This document shows, piece after piece, positions 12,410 to 23,989 of a stretch of DNA of 64,000 bases; position 1 is the first letter of the stretch, and every line of letters starts with the position of its first letter. The DNA lies in NCBI GenBank assembly GCA_951812925.1, contig OX638368.1, positions 158,334,492-158,398,491 on the forward strand, given 5' to 3'. Below the pieces are notes generated by a model. It was not told the origin of the DNA, searched no databases, and saw only the letters and a list, made by a program, of their open reading frames with translations. Both the position numbers and the translations under genes were made by a program. The DNA is from Calliopum simillimum (lineage: Eukaryota > Arthropoda > Insecta > Diptera > Lauxaniidae).

Positions 12410-12948
12410 TCATGCGAGTTGATCCGATAAATGTATTTGCCAACGCAACTCTAACATATGTAATGCCTATGTTCGCAGCCATAAATAGGATTTAATTTGA
12501 TGTAATTGCTATTGCACTGAGTAGAAACTCAGCGAAAAAATAGCATCCTCAAAAGAAAAACCACAAGGGAACTAGAAACAAAATAAAAATAAAACCAGAA
12601 AAAGATCATAAACTAAAGTTCAAAAAACTCTACAAAAGTGTAGAGTTTGCAAAAATGCTATGAACATGATGGAAGTTGATGCAGAAATATTGTAGCATCA
12701 CAAATTTGTAACGGACAAAAAGAGCAAAATAAAAAAGAAATGAAGTAGAAAACAACAACAAAAATAGAATAAAAAAGCGGAATAAACAAACGCCAAGTGA
12801 AAAAAGAAACCAAAGAACCTCCCAATGACTCTTAGGATGTACACGATCAAAACTTCAAACATAAACAACAAACACAACATGCAGTGGAGGCACCAATGCT
12901 ATGGAAAAGAATAAGATAGCCACGAACGAAACCGTGGCAGGATGCAAT
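12410..12948. other. No gene seen
   Basis: A/T-rich filler, no supported coding region. Confidence 0.4.
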
Positions 12949-12956
12949 ATGAACAT

Positions 12957-13319
12957 ATCTGTGGACTTCTGACAAAACAATCAAAGTTGAGATAAGGTAA
13001 TTCTCCAGGATTTTAGTCCTATATATAAAACTTTAATACGCTTCCATTGGTATATTTGCCATGTCTCTATAATTTTTTGTTCCAGAGATATCAGGGTATC
13101 CCATAGTTTACGCAAGATTTGAACTCAGCGCCATTCGTGCGGTGAAGTGTTATGAACCAAAAGATAAAAATAATTTGACAGCTGACATTTAAAGATTAGT
13201 AAAAATGTATGGAGATTCAACGCTGCATCAACGAGATTAAAAAGAAGTTAATCAGTTTCTAGGCTCTCGTGAAAAGTTGCCAATTTCGAGTTAGGTTGTT
13301 TTGTCAAAAGTCCACAGAT
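12957..13319. mobile_element. 363-bp MITE with ATCTGTGGACTT ends
   Basis: The left end ATCTGTGGACTTCTGACAAA matches the reverse complement of the right end with one or two differences. Flanks ATGAACAT (12949-12956) and ATGAACGT (13320-13327) are a 7/8 match to an 8-bp duplication, as in hAT or P superfamily elements. The termini do not fit the hAT YARNG pattern well, so the superfamily is open. Confidence 0.8.
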
Positions 13320-13639
13320 ATGAACGTACTGTTGGAGCGCAGCTAGATCATGGTATTTTATCATGAAAAATACAGACAATTTATGTGGAAGTCACGCTCA
13401 CGCGCGCAGTATTATATTGTATGAGATCGAGTACTTTTAAAACAAAACAATAATTCCAGGGATTAACAATAAAAAAAAATCTCGAATAACATGCAAATAT
13501 ATGTGTACTAGGGTGGACGTTAAAAATTAAATTTTTTCGAATTTCCATAAGAAAATGAGACAACCAAATTTTTCAGACTTTCATGTTAAAGCTAGCTAAC
13601 ACCCGGTGAGCCTTACCTAACCTACTACTTATGTACCAA

Positions 13640-13990
13640 AACTTGTTCATCTGCGTCAAATTAGTTTTTTCAAAGTTATGATGAATTTGTTCCAAAGTGT
13701 GGTGTAGCCAATTTTTCTTGTTGATGCTATTTGGTCCGGTTCCTTTTACATGCAAAACAAATTTCATCCATATGATTAGAACAGTTTCAGATATATATAG
13801 AATTTCATTTTTTAGGGGGCGTAGCCCATTTTTTTATGAGTGTTGTTTGACTCAGTACCCTTTATATAAGTATGTGCCAAATTTAATTCTAATGTGTCAA
13901 AAAGTTTCTGAGATATGTCGAATTTTGTTTTCAGAAGCGTGGCACTGCCTATTTTACTAAAAAGTGTTATTTGGCTTAAAGCCCTTTACA
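13640..13990 (+). repeat. Three degenerate tandem units of about 118 bp
   Basis: Related phrases of the type GCGTAGCCCATTTTT recur at about 13702, 13819 and 13937, with an 'AGATAT-CGAATTT' phrase between them. Period is 117-118 bp. Confidence 0.65.
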
Positions 13991-13994
13991 AAAT

Positions 13995-14361
13995 TCCAAA
14001 TTTCCAAATTTGAAATACCAAAATAAAAAAAAAAAAAATTTAACAGGCAGCCTAATGCGTCGAACTACAATCTTCCACTTCGCTAAACAAAAAGAGAACT
14101 CCCCTTTGCTAATCCTTGGTTTATCAGAAAGAAATTCTTAAGAAAAAATAATGGTTTTTTTTTTAATAAAATTTATTTTTTCAAGTTTTTGAAATTCTCA
14201 CGCTAACTTTTTTGTTTCGGCACATACAAATTAATAATGATCAACAAATATTTAATATTCTGCGTAAAATGATTAAGACAAAAAACAAAAAAAAAAAAAA
14301 ACAAATTTCACACTACTCAGCTGTGAAGTTTTTTTTGTTCAGTGCGACTTGACGACATCGT
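13995..14361. other. No gene seen
   Basis: Poly-A/T-rich, no feature recognised. Confidence 0.4.
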
Positions 14362-14365
14362 TTAA

Positions 14366-14737
14366 CCCTTTCATGCATTTGTTGTATGAATACAACAGCA
14401 ATTTTTGAGCAAACAGTAAATTCTTTCAAACGAAATATCTCAAAAGCCTTAGCTTTAGTCTAATGTTTTACTTTTACATATTTTTAAAATTTTTTTTGTT
14501 TCATTTAATGATCTTCATTTGTTGAAGTTGGACGATTTTGGAGTAGTAAATGTTTGCAATAAATAAGTGCTTAAATTTTTATGAAATCCTTATATGGCAT
14601 CATTGGCGATATTTTTCCGACGACATCATTTAACAAAGAAGTGAAATATATCAAGAAACAATAAAAAAATTTAACCAGGCTCATTGCAGGTGCTAAAATA
14701 GATCAGTTGTTTGTATACAACATGGTGCATTAAAGGG
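14366..14737. mobile_element. MITE with CCCTTT ends, possibly piggyBac-like
   Basis: The left end CCCTTTCATGCATTTGTTG, preceded by TTAA (14362-14365), pairs with a right end reading TGGTGCATTAAAGGG. TTAA next to CCCTTT is the piggyBac arrangement, but the right side lacks TTAA. A third related terminus (CCTTTAATGCACCATGTTG) lies at 15668-15690. Confidence 0.5.
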
Positions 14738-14751
14738 TGTGCTTTGTGGGT

Positions 14752-15310
14752 TTATAATACCCTACACCAAGAGTATATTCACTTTGTCCTTCCGTTTATA
14801 ACCCAGAGATTATAGATATAGAAAAGTATATATATTCTTGATCAGCGTCACCTCCTGAAACGATATAGCCACGTCTGTCTGTCTGGGTGGCTGTGTGTGG
14901 AAATATAGTTTTTGGAAAAACTGAGCAAGATAATTCAATAAAATTTGGAACACTGCCTCCCTCGTCAAAGTTAGCTAGTGAGATTGAAAATGAGCAAAAT
15001 CGGTCAACAGACATGCCAACGCGAAAAATATATTCAAAATGCAACTTTAGGAGTCTTTTTCACCGCAATAAAGCCAAAATACACATAAGTACAAGAGGGC
15101 GTGGCACCATGCATATACACCTCCCATATAAGCAAAAGCTTCAAAACGCTATACTGAAAACGTTTTTTGAGACAATCCTTCTAAATTTCACACAGACACT
15201 AAGAACTATAAATGGCAGCTCTAAACAATAACTGGGTAAATTCGGACAAGAGGGCATGGCACCTCCCATATAAGCAAAATTTTCAAAAAACTGCAGTGTA
15301 GGGTATATAA
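14752..15310 (+). mobile_element. INE-1/DINE-1-like element, copy 1
   Basis: Starts ATACCCTACACC and ends GTGTAGGGTATA. It carries the fly-wide block GTATATTCACTTTGTCC, then AAAGTATATATATTCTTGAT, a CACCTCCTG block and a GTCTGTCTGTCTG tract, followed by the GGCGTGGCACC blocks. The order matches Drosophila INE-1/DINE-1 elements (Helitron-associated, non-autonomous). No protein is encoded. Confidence 0.8.
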
Positions 15311-15660
15311 TGTTTAGCCAAGCTAAAAATAACACCCTTACTAGTTTTTATATGAACTGTGTTGTCGTTAGTAACTTTTTCTATGATTTTGTGATCTTTA
15401 AAAAGTTACTTTTTCAGCGTTATGGCTTGTTTCCGTACATCTTATTTTTTGAGGACTCACACAGTGTCGATAAAATTAACCAAATCTATCAGTTTGATTG
15501 ATTTTTTATCTCAAAAAAAATTGATTTTTTATGCTGTTAATCACTATTTCTAGAATTTTGGTTACTTTAGCCATTTTTTTCTGCGTTATTCCTTTTCGTA
15601 CTTTTATTATACTGTAAACAAATACTTGAGTTTGATGGATTTATAGTTAAAAAAAAAAAT
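15311..15660. other. No gene seen
   Basis: AT-rich sequence between repeats; no support for coding. Confidence 0.4.
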
Positions 15661-15775
15661 GTTTACTCCTTTAATGCACCATGTTGTATGTGTACATTTT
15701 TTAAAAACTCAAATATATGACTTAATTTAAAAACTTTGTTGTTTTGTGCTATTTGGCCCCAATACGTGGGGTATT

Positions 15776-16464
15776 ATTTATATTTCGGGATCTGGCAACA
15801 CTAATGTCAATAGCTAAAATCTGGCAACACCATAATAAAGTTTCACATTTTTTAGCATAAACGTACTCGCAACGTTTTGATGTACAAGTGCTATTTGTTT
15901 TGTTTACCGTGAGATTAGAAAATCAATTTGGCCAAAAAATGGAAATTTCAAGAGAAGGTTTTCGTTGAATTTTTTTTCACAACTTTCGACGTGGATTATC
16001 CCAACAAGAATGTGTCGACGAACTACTCAGTTCTTTGTATGGTGATAAAGCACCATCAAAAACCACAGTATATCGCTGGTTTAGTGAATTCAATCGTGGT
16101 CGCAGTTCTGTTGCCCACGAGCTCCATGAAGGTCGTCCAAAATCGGTTGTTGTGCCACAAAACATCGATGCAGTGCATGAACTGATAATGCAAGATCGTC
16201 ACGTGACATATTACGAGATAGAAGCTTCCTTGCACATTAGTTCCACTTCAATACATTCGATTTTGCATGAACACTTAGTTGTAAAAAAAATTTGTTATCG
16301 ATGGATACCCCATGATTAATCAATCTCTCAAAAAAAGGCTCGCCACCTTGATTTTCTTAACTCACTGTTTACAAAACAAATAGCACTTGTACATCAAAGC
16401 GTTGTGAATACGTTTTAAATGTCAAACTTTATAATGGTGTTGCCAGTTCCCGAAATAAAAATAG
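15776..16464 (+). mobile_element. Mariner relic A with long inverted ends
   Basis: The left end (TTTCGGGATCTGGCAACACT, then CATAAACGTACT and ATGTACAAGTGCTATTTG) is mirrored on the right (CAAATAGCACTTGTACATCA, then GGTGTTGCCAGTTCCCGAAA). The right arm lacks a segment of about 35 bp present on the left. Same family as 18893 and 38234. The interior keeps only the N-terminal part of a transposase. Confidence 0.8.
15928..16340 (+). pseudogene. Mariner transposase N-terminal relic
   Basis: Across two frames the sequence gives the mariner two-helix-turn-helix DNA-binding region: SLYGDKAPSKTTVYRWF, a linker with EGRPKSVVVP, then a second helix-turn-helix ending HSILHEHLVVKK, and the WIPH motif before a stop. 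It has a frameshift near 16030, and everything after WIPH (all catalytic aspartates) is gone. It is close to the better preserved copy at 38398. It cannot encode an active transposase. Confidence 0.85.
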
Positions 16465-16465
16465 A

Positions 16466-16716
16466 CCCCTACGTACAGTCAGAAACAACTTTTAAAAAAA
16501 TGTGGCTGCCCTACACATCATTGGAGCATGAGAGAGTTAAATGGAGTAGAAATTTTGTTTTATTTTTATTTCTTTTGTTGTTTCATATCTGTTGTATATA
16601 GCTTAATATGTTTGTCGTCAAAAATTCGTCTGAATGAATTTGAATCTTGTTCGGCGCTTCCAGGAGACTTTGTGCAAATATTATTTGTCAAATTCCGACA
16701 AATTTTGGGCAATTCC
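16466..16716. other. No gene seen
   Basis: Short interval with no supported feature. Confidence 0.4.
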
Positions 16717-17640
16717 ATGGTAACTCGCGTTATAAACAGATATTGGGCATCATCATTTGGACTACTAATAAAATTGGATTCTTTATGAATAAAAGATCGC
16801 CCCAGAAAAATTTGATACTTTTGTTGCCTAAGATTATGATTTACCTGATGATTGTGAAGGTCGAAATATGAGTGTTAGTTTTTCTACATAATATCACAAT
16901 GAAAAAATTATATAGCCCTTTAAACAAAGAAGATGTCTAACAGTCAATCAGAAGTTTGAAAACTGATTTTGTCCACTTCCTTGAAAAAATTGGATTTAAA
17001 ATTTTTAGTTATAGCAAAAAAAAAAAAAACAGGTGCACAAAAAGCACTGTTATTTTGAATCATAAAAAGGGTCTACTTATTGTACAAAAAATTATCTTAG
17101 ACGCACAGTTGGTCAAAAAAGCGAAGCAACTTTTTGAGCAGAATTCCGACACTTCACTGCGAGATATTGATGTAATTGCAGGTACCTCGAAATCTACTAT
17201 ACAAAGATTAAAGAATGAACATTTTGATCCAAAAAGGGCAAATCCACTTAACTGCTCAATGCTTCGACCTTTTGAGAGACATTGGGCTTTAATGAAATTG
17301 GAGTAATAATGCTGCAAAAAAATTACAAGATTTCAGAAATAAGTGGAGAGAGTCGTACGGTACCCGCGACGAAACAAACTGGGCAAATCTTAACAAATGG
17401 CTTTAAAAAAATTTAAAATATTTTACAGGAAAAAATTTGTTAATAATTTTAAGGTCCTTGATACATTGTTCGTGCTACAGATTAGTTAAAATTTTCAGTA
17501 ATAACGTAATATATATCCAGTAGAAAAGTAAATTGTGCTGGTAACTCGCGTTTCTGCGAAATTTGTGGGTAGATTTCCTTACATTAGACCTAAATTAACA
17601 CTGCAGGATATCAATAAAAATTATATGGTAACTCGCGTTA
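16717..17640 (+). mobile_element. Tc1-like relic bounded by direct GGTAACTCGCGTT motifs
   Basis: A 16-base word ATGGTAACTCGCGTTA occurs at 16717 and 17625, with a third copy (GGTAACTCGCGTTT) at 17540, all in the same orientation. They bracket the transposase relic at 16956-17405. Direct rather than inverted placement is odd for a Tc1/mariner element, so the borders are provisional. Confidence 0.5.
16956..17405 (+). pseudogene. Tc1-like transposase relic, N- and C-terminal pieces joined
   Basis: An open frame (16956-17306) encodes a helix-turn-helix segment (QLFEQNSDTSLRDIDVI, then STIQRLKNE). It passes abruptly into the conserved C-terminal phrase NPLNCSMLRPFERHWALMK that follows the last catalytic residue in one group of insect Tc1-like transposases. 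After a stop at 17304 the C-terminus continues as KLQDFRNKWRESYGTRDETNWANL to about 17405. The catalytic core is deleted. Related relics lie at 19390-19780 and 60031-60700. Confidence 0.7.
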
Positions 17641-18070
17641 CTATCGATTTTTAGGCTAAAATGAGGGGTTTTTTAGAAAAAAATTAAAATTCAGTCAAAA
17701 TACATTAATAATAAAGAACTACTTCAGGCTTTTATGCACAATTGAAAAATTTTTCTATGCCGTGTCCAAATTTATATGGAAATACCCTTTTACAGATTTA
17801 TCTCAGACTTGGGATACTGTTGGAATGGTTTAAAAACCAAAATAAAAATAAACCAAGCGTAGGAATTTTGCATCCATTATGATATGTATTTCCGCTGGTT
17901 TAATCAATTACCAAGAATTTTCGTATGTTTCATCTTTGATTTGTTTAGTCAGATAAAAACTATAGAAAATAAACTTTGACGAATGAATTATTCGATATTT
18001 CTTTATTCAATAACCAAAATACCATGTTTTTTTTTTTGTTTTGTTTTTGTGAAATAGTAGGAGTAGAAAA
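17641..18070. other. No gene seen
   Basis: AT-rich, nothing recognised. Confidence 0.4.
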
Positions 18071-18215
18071 TTGGTAATTTTATAGATTTCGATGTGCTCT
18101 TTCCGAAATTCAACTTTGCCGATCGCGCCGTATTAAGAAAATGGTGCCTAAAACTAGGTGACAAAGTTGAATTTCGGAAAGATCACATTGAAATCTATAA
18201 AATTACCTATTTTTA
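18071..18215. repeat. Hairpin repeat, about 45-bp arms
   Basis: The left arm (AATTTTATAGATTTCGATGT followed by CTTTCCGAAATTCAAC) pairs with GTTGAATTTCGGAAAG and ATTGAAATCTATAAAATTAC on the right, around a loop of about 55 bp. MITE-like in size. Confidence 0.8.
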
Positions 18216-18588
18216 AAACTCCCGAAAAACTTTCCAGAAAACCTCTTTTTTAACAACTAAATGTACCTAAAATATGTACTTAATATAAGAAAATAGAATC
18301 CGAATCAACTAAGTTTCTGATGAAAGCTTGAATTTCCAATCCTTAGAGTCTGAGAGAAATTTTTTTTGATTATCTCAAAAAACCCTGGCCAAAAGTTTCT
18401 CAAGTGAGCCACATAAGGATTTCAATGTAAAAAACACTTTTGAAAAAATGGTTTTTTGTAGCAACTAGTAAAGATTTTGTAAAAAAAATTTTAATTAAAT
18501 ATTTAACATACCAAAATTTTTCACATATTATTAAAAGTCTCCATTTCAAATATTTTAAAATTTAAACAACTTCTCCGCCTCTGTGATA
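18216..18588. other. No gene seen
   Basis: AT-rich, no recognised feature. Confidence 0.4.
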
Positions 18589-18589
18589 A

Positions 18590-18720
18590 TAATAAAAAAT
18601 ATGTGGAGTGACCACATTTCTCAGGTACAATCGATATTGGTTCAAAAACTATTAATAATATAGTGTGCCGTGCATTTCTTTTTTCAGTTGTACAGAAAAA
18701 CAAGGCATCTTACGAAAAAT
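18590..18720 (+). repeat. Inverted partner of 19230-19390
   Basis: Reads on the + strand like the minus strand of 19230-19390 (shared words AATATAGTGTGC and AAGGCATCTTACGA). The pair encloses the mariner-derived MITE at 18893. Confidence 0.75.
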
Positions 18721-18892
18721 GTACATAACATAAAATGCTTAGAATCGGCCAAAAAATACGTGTGAATTCAGAGTTTTTTGTGACATTTTATAGTTTTTAA
18801 AAAATTCGCCCAAAAAAAAAACAAAAGGTTCCGAAAAATTCCAAAAAATTTCACTCATTCCTTAGACGATTCTAAGCATTTTACGATGGTAC

Positions 18893-19218
18893 TATTTGTG
18901 TTTCGGGAGCTGGCAACACTAATAGCTTAAATCTGGTAACACCATAATAAAGTTTGACATTTTTTCGCATAAACGTACTCACAACGTTTTGATGTGCAAG
19001 TGCTATTTGTTTTGTTTTGTTTTCGTTGGATACCCCATAATTTATCAGTCGCTTAATTGATTTTATTAACAGACTGTAAACAAAAAAAACAGCTCTTGTA
19101 CATCAAAACTTTGTGAGTACGTTTATGCTAAAAAATGTCAAACTTTTATATGGTGTTGACAGGTTTTAGCTATTTTAGCAATGACATTAGTGTTGCCAGT
19201 TACCGAAACATAAATAGC
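18893..19218. mobile_element. Mariner-derived MITE, copy B
   Basis: Same ends as relic A (TTTCGGGAGCTGGCAACACT; right end AGTGTTGCCAGTTACCGAAA). The transposase is almost entirely gone. Only a short coding trace, TTGGATACCCCATAATTTATC, the phrase found next to WIPH in relics A and C, remains in the middle. Most of the length is inverted repeat, making a clean intermediate between mariner and a MITE. Confidence 0.85.
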
Positions 19219-19229
19219 ATGCTAAGTAT

Positions 19230-19390
19230 GCCATATACACTTTATTCGTAAGATGCCTTCCTGAAAAAAGAATTGCACTGCACACTATATTGTTAATAGC
19301 TTTTGAACCAGTATCGACTAAGCCAATTTTTTTTTCTGGGATATAGTCTCTAGACATATGGAAAGTAGCCACATATTTTTTATAATTTTC
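19230..19390 (-). repeat. Inverted partner of 18590-18720
   Basis: See the partner. On the minus strand it directly continues the Tc1-like relic at 19390-19780. Confidence 0.7.
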
Positions 19391-19780
19391 TCATCCATGA
19401 CGAAACACTCAAATTTGCTCACAAAATCTTTATTAAGTTTTTTAGCACGTGTCTATGCTTCACAATTCTTTTGAGCATTCCGATCCAGCACTTTTTGAAG
19501 TTTGTAGGTCTTTAGCCCAACCTTTTCTTTCACTCTTTGCACAGATAACTCGGAGCAATCCGCTAGCTGAGCAGTTTTTCTTACGGAAAGATTTGGATTT
19601 TTCTGCAGAATGGTAATCACTTTTTTGCCTTAATACGGTAACCACAACTTTTTTTTCTGACCGTTCCTTGCTTGCTGTAATACCCGGGATACCGTATGTC
19701 GGTTAACTTTCCCATCTTTTGGAATTCTTTTAAAAGTATAATGCGGGTTATTTAAAAATTTATTGAATTGATAACTAATT
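19390..19780 (-). pseudogene. Tc1-like transposase N-terminal relic
   Basis: The minus strand reads, with frame changes, KVNRHTVSRVLQQARNGQKK, then NPNLSVRKTAQLADCSELSVQ and VGLKTYKLQKVLDRNAQ, ending near FVSKFECFVMDE. These are the paired helix-turn-helix domains and the start of the catalytic domain of a Tc1-like transposase. The phrase 'KTYKLQKV-DRNA' is shared with the 60 kb relic (KSYKVQKVPDRNA), so they belong to one family. Stops and shifts make it non-functional. Confidence 0.75.
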
Positions 19781-19924
19781 CAAAGTGATGCATAACAATA
19801 TTTGACATGTTTTTCAAAGCTACCCCGACCAAAAAAATTAAACTGTTTTCTTTTAAAAAAAGTTATAAGCATAAACGTGTGGACTTATTTTAAATGACAT
19901 ACTCCTTACATACATATGAGCTGT

Positions 19925-20115
19925 TTATTTTGAAAGAAAGGTAAATCTAAAAGTAATGTCATATGAGCCATAATAATTGCTTATTTGATCGCTATATTTT
20001 TTTCAACCATCAATTCCACACTACTTCATGAAAACACAGCCAAATTTTATTTATTACTAACAAAATGTCAGCCAAGTCTTATTATGACACCATTTTTGTT
20101 TTGGACTCACCCAGT
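19925..20115. mobile_element. Fragment of the TAGGGTGGGCC hAT-like family
   Basis: Diverged match to the interior of the 30500 copy (for example CATCAATTCCAC, CCAGCCAAATC-like and TATTATGACA words in the same order as 31105-31205). Both ends are missing. Confidence 0.6.
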
Positions 20116-20204
20116 GAAATACGACTATCCGATTAAAAAAGTTGGAGCAATTATATTTTTTAATTAGAATCGCTTTATTTTGGTGTTTTAAAACAAATGT
20201 CAAA

Positions 20205-21753
20205 AAGAGGTGTTTTAAGAATGTATGGAGATCCGTAATAACAACATTTTGATGCTTGACACCCCTCAATTTTGTGAGGTTGGAAAAGAAATGAGTTTGC
20301 AAAAAAAATTTTGGGAGTGGGGTGAGGGTAAAGGTTGGCGCATCGAGGTCAAAGGTGAGAGAAAAAGAGAAAAAATGTACATACAGCAATACAAATGTTT
20401 AGGGGTCCCCTCTAGAGGGGTCAAACATAGGACTCACCCACATTATTTTTCCTCCTCCAACATTTTTACTCAGCATACTTACCCCCTATCTCTAACCCCT
20501 AAGGGGGCTCCCATACAAAATTGGCATTTTTAGGAAATCGACCCCCACCACTCCCTGGGTGCCCCTAGAAGGGTCAAATGTATGACTGGTCCCTAATATT
20601 TTTTCCTCCACAACATTTTTCCCCAACATACTTACCCTCTATCTCTGACTCTTTAGGGCACTCCCATACAAAATAGATGTCAGAGACATGGAAAATATGG
20701 AAAGAAAATCGTCAAATATGTCCATAACTGCACAGAAGTCACTCCTAGAGGAGTCAAATATACGACCGACCCCCATTAGCCCCCTCCAAAATTTTTTCTC
20801 AGCATACCTACCCCTTATTTCCAATCCATAAGGGGGCTCCCATACAAAGTTACTGTTTTTACATAAAATGCCCCCACTGCCCTAACTGGCCCACGGGTAC
20901 CCCTAGAAGGGTCAAATATATGACCGACCCCCATTATTTTTTTGCGACCTATATTTTTCTCCCACATACTTGCCCCCTATTTTCAACCCTGAAAGGGGCT
21001 ATCATACAATTTTTTTTTTATAAATTTTCCTAGAAATAATGGGGGTCGGTCATACATTTGATCCTTCTATGGGTACCCATGGTCCAGTTAGGGCATTGGG
21101 GGAAGTTTTTAAAATAAAAACCGTAACTTTGTATGGGAGCCCCCTTAAGGATTGGAAATAGGGGGTAGGTAAGCTGTGAAACTTTGGAGGGGGGATAATG
21201 GGGGTCGGTCATATATTTGACTCCTCTAGGAGAGACTCCTGGGCAATTATGGGCCTATTTGACGATTTCCTTTCCATATTTTTTATGTCTATGACGTCAA
21301 TTTTGTATGGGGGCCCCCTTAAGAACTAGAGATAGAGGGTAAGTATGGTGCGAAAAAATGTTGAGGAGGAAAAAATATTAGGAGCCTGTCATACATTTGA
21401 CCCTTCTAGGGGCACCCAGGTAGTGGTGGGGGTCGATTTCTAAAAAATCTCAATTATGTATGAAAGCACCCTTAGGGGTTAGAGGTAAGAGGTAGGTATG
21501 TTTTGTAAAAATGTTGGGGGAGAAAAAATAATGTGGGTCGGTCATACATTTTAACCCTCTAGAGGTGGCCCCTCTCGCAGGGCTGTAAGTAAATTGTTTC
21601 TCATTTTCTCCCATCTTTGACCTCGATGCGCCAACCCTTACCCTCACCCCACCCCCAAAATTTTTTTTACAAACTCATTTTTTTTTTTCAGCCTCACAAA
21701 ATTGAGGGGTGTCAAGTATCAAAATCCAAAATTCGTGCACTAAAACACCCCCA
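20205..21753. mobile_element. 1.55-kb foldback, GGTGTTTTA family, copy 1
   Basis: Ends are AAGAGGTGTTTTA and TAAAACACCCCCA. Arms of about 730 bp (20205-20940 and 21030-21753) are reverse complements around a spacer of roughly 90 bp. Within each arm a unit containing CTAACCCCTAAGGGGGCTCC and CCATACAAAA repeats (20511, 20664, 20839, 21002; spacing 153-175 bp). It has the same length to within a base as the copy at 36130. Any target duplication here is too diverged to call. No protein is encoded. Confidence 0.85.
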
Positions 21754-23827
21754 ATCTACATCGAGATAAAAAGTCTAGCATTAATTTCATATAACGTTTT
21801 TCGAGCGCATTTTTTGATCAATCTGAAAATTGATGCATTCATGCATATTGAACAGTTAAGTTTTTAACCAATACTACAACGATAAGTTTCCTTACCCCAC
21901 AATTCGCCCTAACAGATAAATCTTCGATTTACTACTAATATATAGTACACGTTGTGATCCGTTTATAAAAGTGAATACTTTTAACTTAAAAAGTCAATAT
22001 CTCACTACCACTGTTGCCAATTATCAATTAGTTGCCAACAATGTTTAAGTAAAGAATTTTTATTATTCCATTCACAACTTTGACGGTGAAGACAAACACA
22101 CTCGGAACATATTTTGTTCTATATTTGTCTTTGACAAACACAACATAATCACCTTAGATTTAACATTTAAAATATTCACAGCTTTACCGACCGCAAAGAA
22201 TATCTCGATATTTGCAAGATTTTATTACTTGGTAAATATTTTAGCATTGATTTACGAGTTGTTAGAAATTCCTGCAACATAACTAAGTAGGTAGAAAACC
22301 AAAAGCCAACGCCATGGATGCTGTATGCGTGGCCAATAAGCTTAGCGAACACATTTTATGTTTGACCATAGATATAATTTCCGCGGTAGTGCTTTGAACT
22401 GAAGAAACGTTAATTGACTTAGACATAGAACTGTCGAATAGAAAAAGTAGACAACACACACGTGAGTTAAAAAGCAGCGATGACGTATCAAGAGCAGAAA
22501 AAGGTTTATACTTGGAATTGAAATCTTGACAATGACCCCATGTTTTCAAGTGCAAAAACCATATTAATTTAAAATTTCGCTTTCATAATCCCGATTTGCA
22601 GCCACACGTTAAGAGTGTGCTACTACAGCCCGCATAAACTTCTAGATAAACCGCAGTTTATCGCGTGGACTGCGTATACAGAGAGAGTTATACTCCAAGC
22701 AAACGAACAGCTGCCCTTAGCTATTAACTTAAAGCCACAATTGAGATTTATTTTCATTCTTTGAAAGCCACAAACTGCAGCTTTTTATCTTTGAACTATG
22801 AAACTACGAATCTCAACTTCAACGGAAATCGTTAAGAGGATAAGAGTGCGAGAGGTAGCGGAGAAAACACAAGCATTGTAGTACATACCACAAGTGCAAT
22901 TCTTGTTTACAGCGCAAGGTCCTTGCACTTGGCAAGACTATTTTTGCCATTAAGTTTTTCTAGTTGGCCACTATCATCATCATCATGGGTGTGATGTTGC
23001 ATTGAATGTTGAAACTGGTTATAAAACCAGTTAGAGTAGAAATCACAGAGAATTGCCACGATAATTGAGTGGATATTGAGTTTCAAGCCAGATCTTCCAA
23101 GTAAATATCTGGTAAATATATACATTTTACTGAAGCAATGGTTTCTATATAAATACATATGTGTACACGTCGCAAGCCTCTCAATTGCAGTTAAGTGCGT
23201 GTAGGTTGAATAGGATTAAGTAAGTTACGACGCATATAGCAAGAGGCCATTCGACGATCATTGTGGCATCAGTTGTCCATTTAGTTTTTGTTTGTCAATT
23301 GCGGTTGCATTTAAGAAATATTTGATATCTAAGTATTTATTTATAATGTACGATTGACAGCACATGTCTTACTAAAGATTTATTATCGATTTTCGAATTA
23401 TCAAAGTCAAGTTCTGTGGTTATAATACTTAGTATGGAAAGTTGGTAGTATACTGCTGTTATTTCGTTTTGATTGAATTTCGAATTGTGGTTCATCAAAG
23501 AGTGTAGCCTTAAGCATGAAAGTAAGAACTAACTATTGATCGTGAAAGAATTGTTTTTTGAAATCAAAATTTTGAAGGTTATCTAGAATCTACATAAGTG
23601 GATCAAAATGTTCGTCCAATCAATATAATTTTCAAATACTAAGAAGACCTGGTAATCATGTTTTTCTACTAATGTTGGCAAACAAATTTGTCATACCGTA
23701 TTTTCGTGAACGAGCTGAAGTTATAAACATATAGTTTTTGGTTTTTTGTAATACATACTTAATGGCTGCGTCATGCCCTTTTCAAGTATGAAATCGTATC
23801 TCAATTCGAAATTTGACATCTTAAATT
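21754..23827. other. Repeat-poor stretch, no gene proven
   Basis: The least repetitive interval of the window. A minus-strand open frame at 22283-22555 (90 codons) resembles nothing I know. A weak core-promoter-like site lies at 23146-23225. The interval could hold a host gene's upstream region, but nothing proves it. Confidence 0.35.
23146..23225 (+). promoter_or_regulatory. Possible fly core promoter with nearby splice donor
   Basis: TATATAAATA at 23146-23155 is followed about 35 bp later by TCAATTGCAGTT, which resembles the arthropod initiator. A good 5' splice-site match (AA|GTAAGT) lies at 23220-23225. Such an arrangement would fit a short non-coding first exon. Spacing is slightly long, and AT-rich DNA yields TATA matches by chance. 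Confidence 0.18.
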
Positions 23828-23970
23828 CAAGACCAAGGCCGAGTCCATTACTTAAAGCCTAAAACTATCAAGATCAACCCGCAACATCAAAACCAAGATC
23901 AAGACCAAGACTCAATATCGAAATCAAGACCAAGAGTCAATGTCCAAGAACACGCCGAAGACCAAGACTG
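23828..23970 (+). repeat. Degenerate CAAGAC/AAGACCAAG array
   Basis: Repeated words CAAGACCAAGAC, ATCAAGACC and similar over about 140 bp, a decayed short-unit array. Confidence 0.7.
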
Positions 23971-23989
23971 CTATAGGCATGGTTTTGGT

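Noticed and set aside
20225..20533. 102-codon frame inside the foldback copy 1, with a relative at 36199-36450
   Set aside because: The frame is shared because the two elements are copies; the mirror arm gives a similar frame on the other strand, so it is not a gene.
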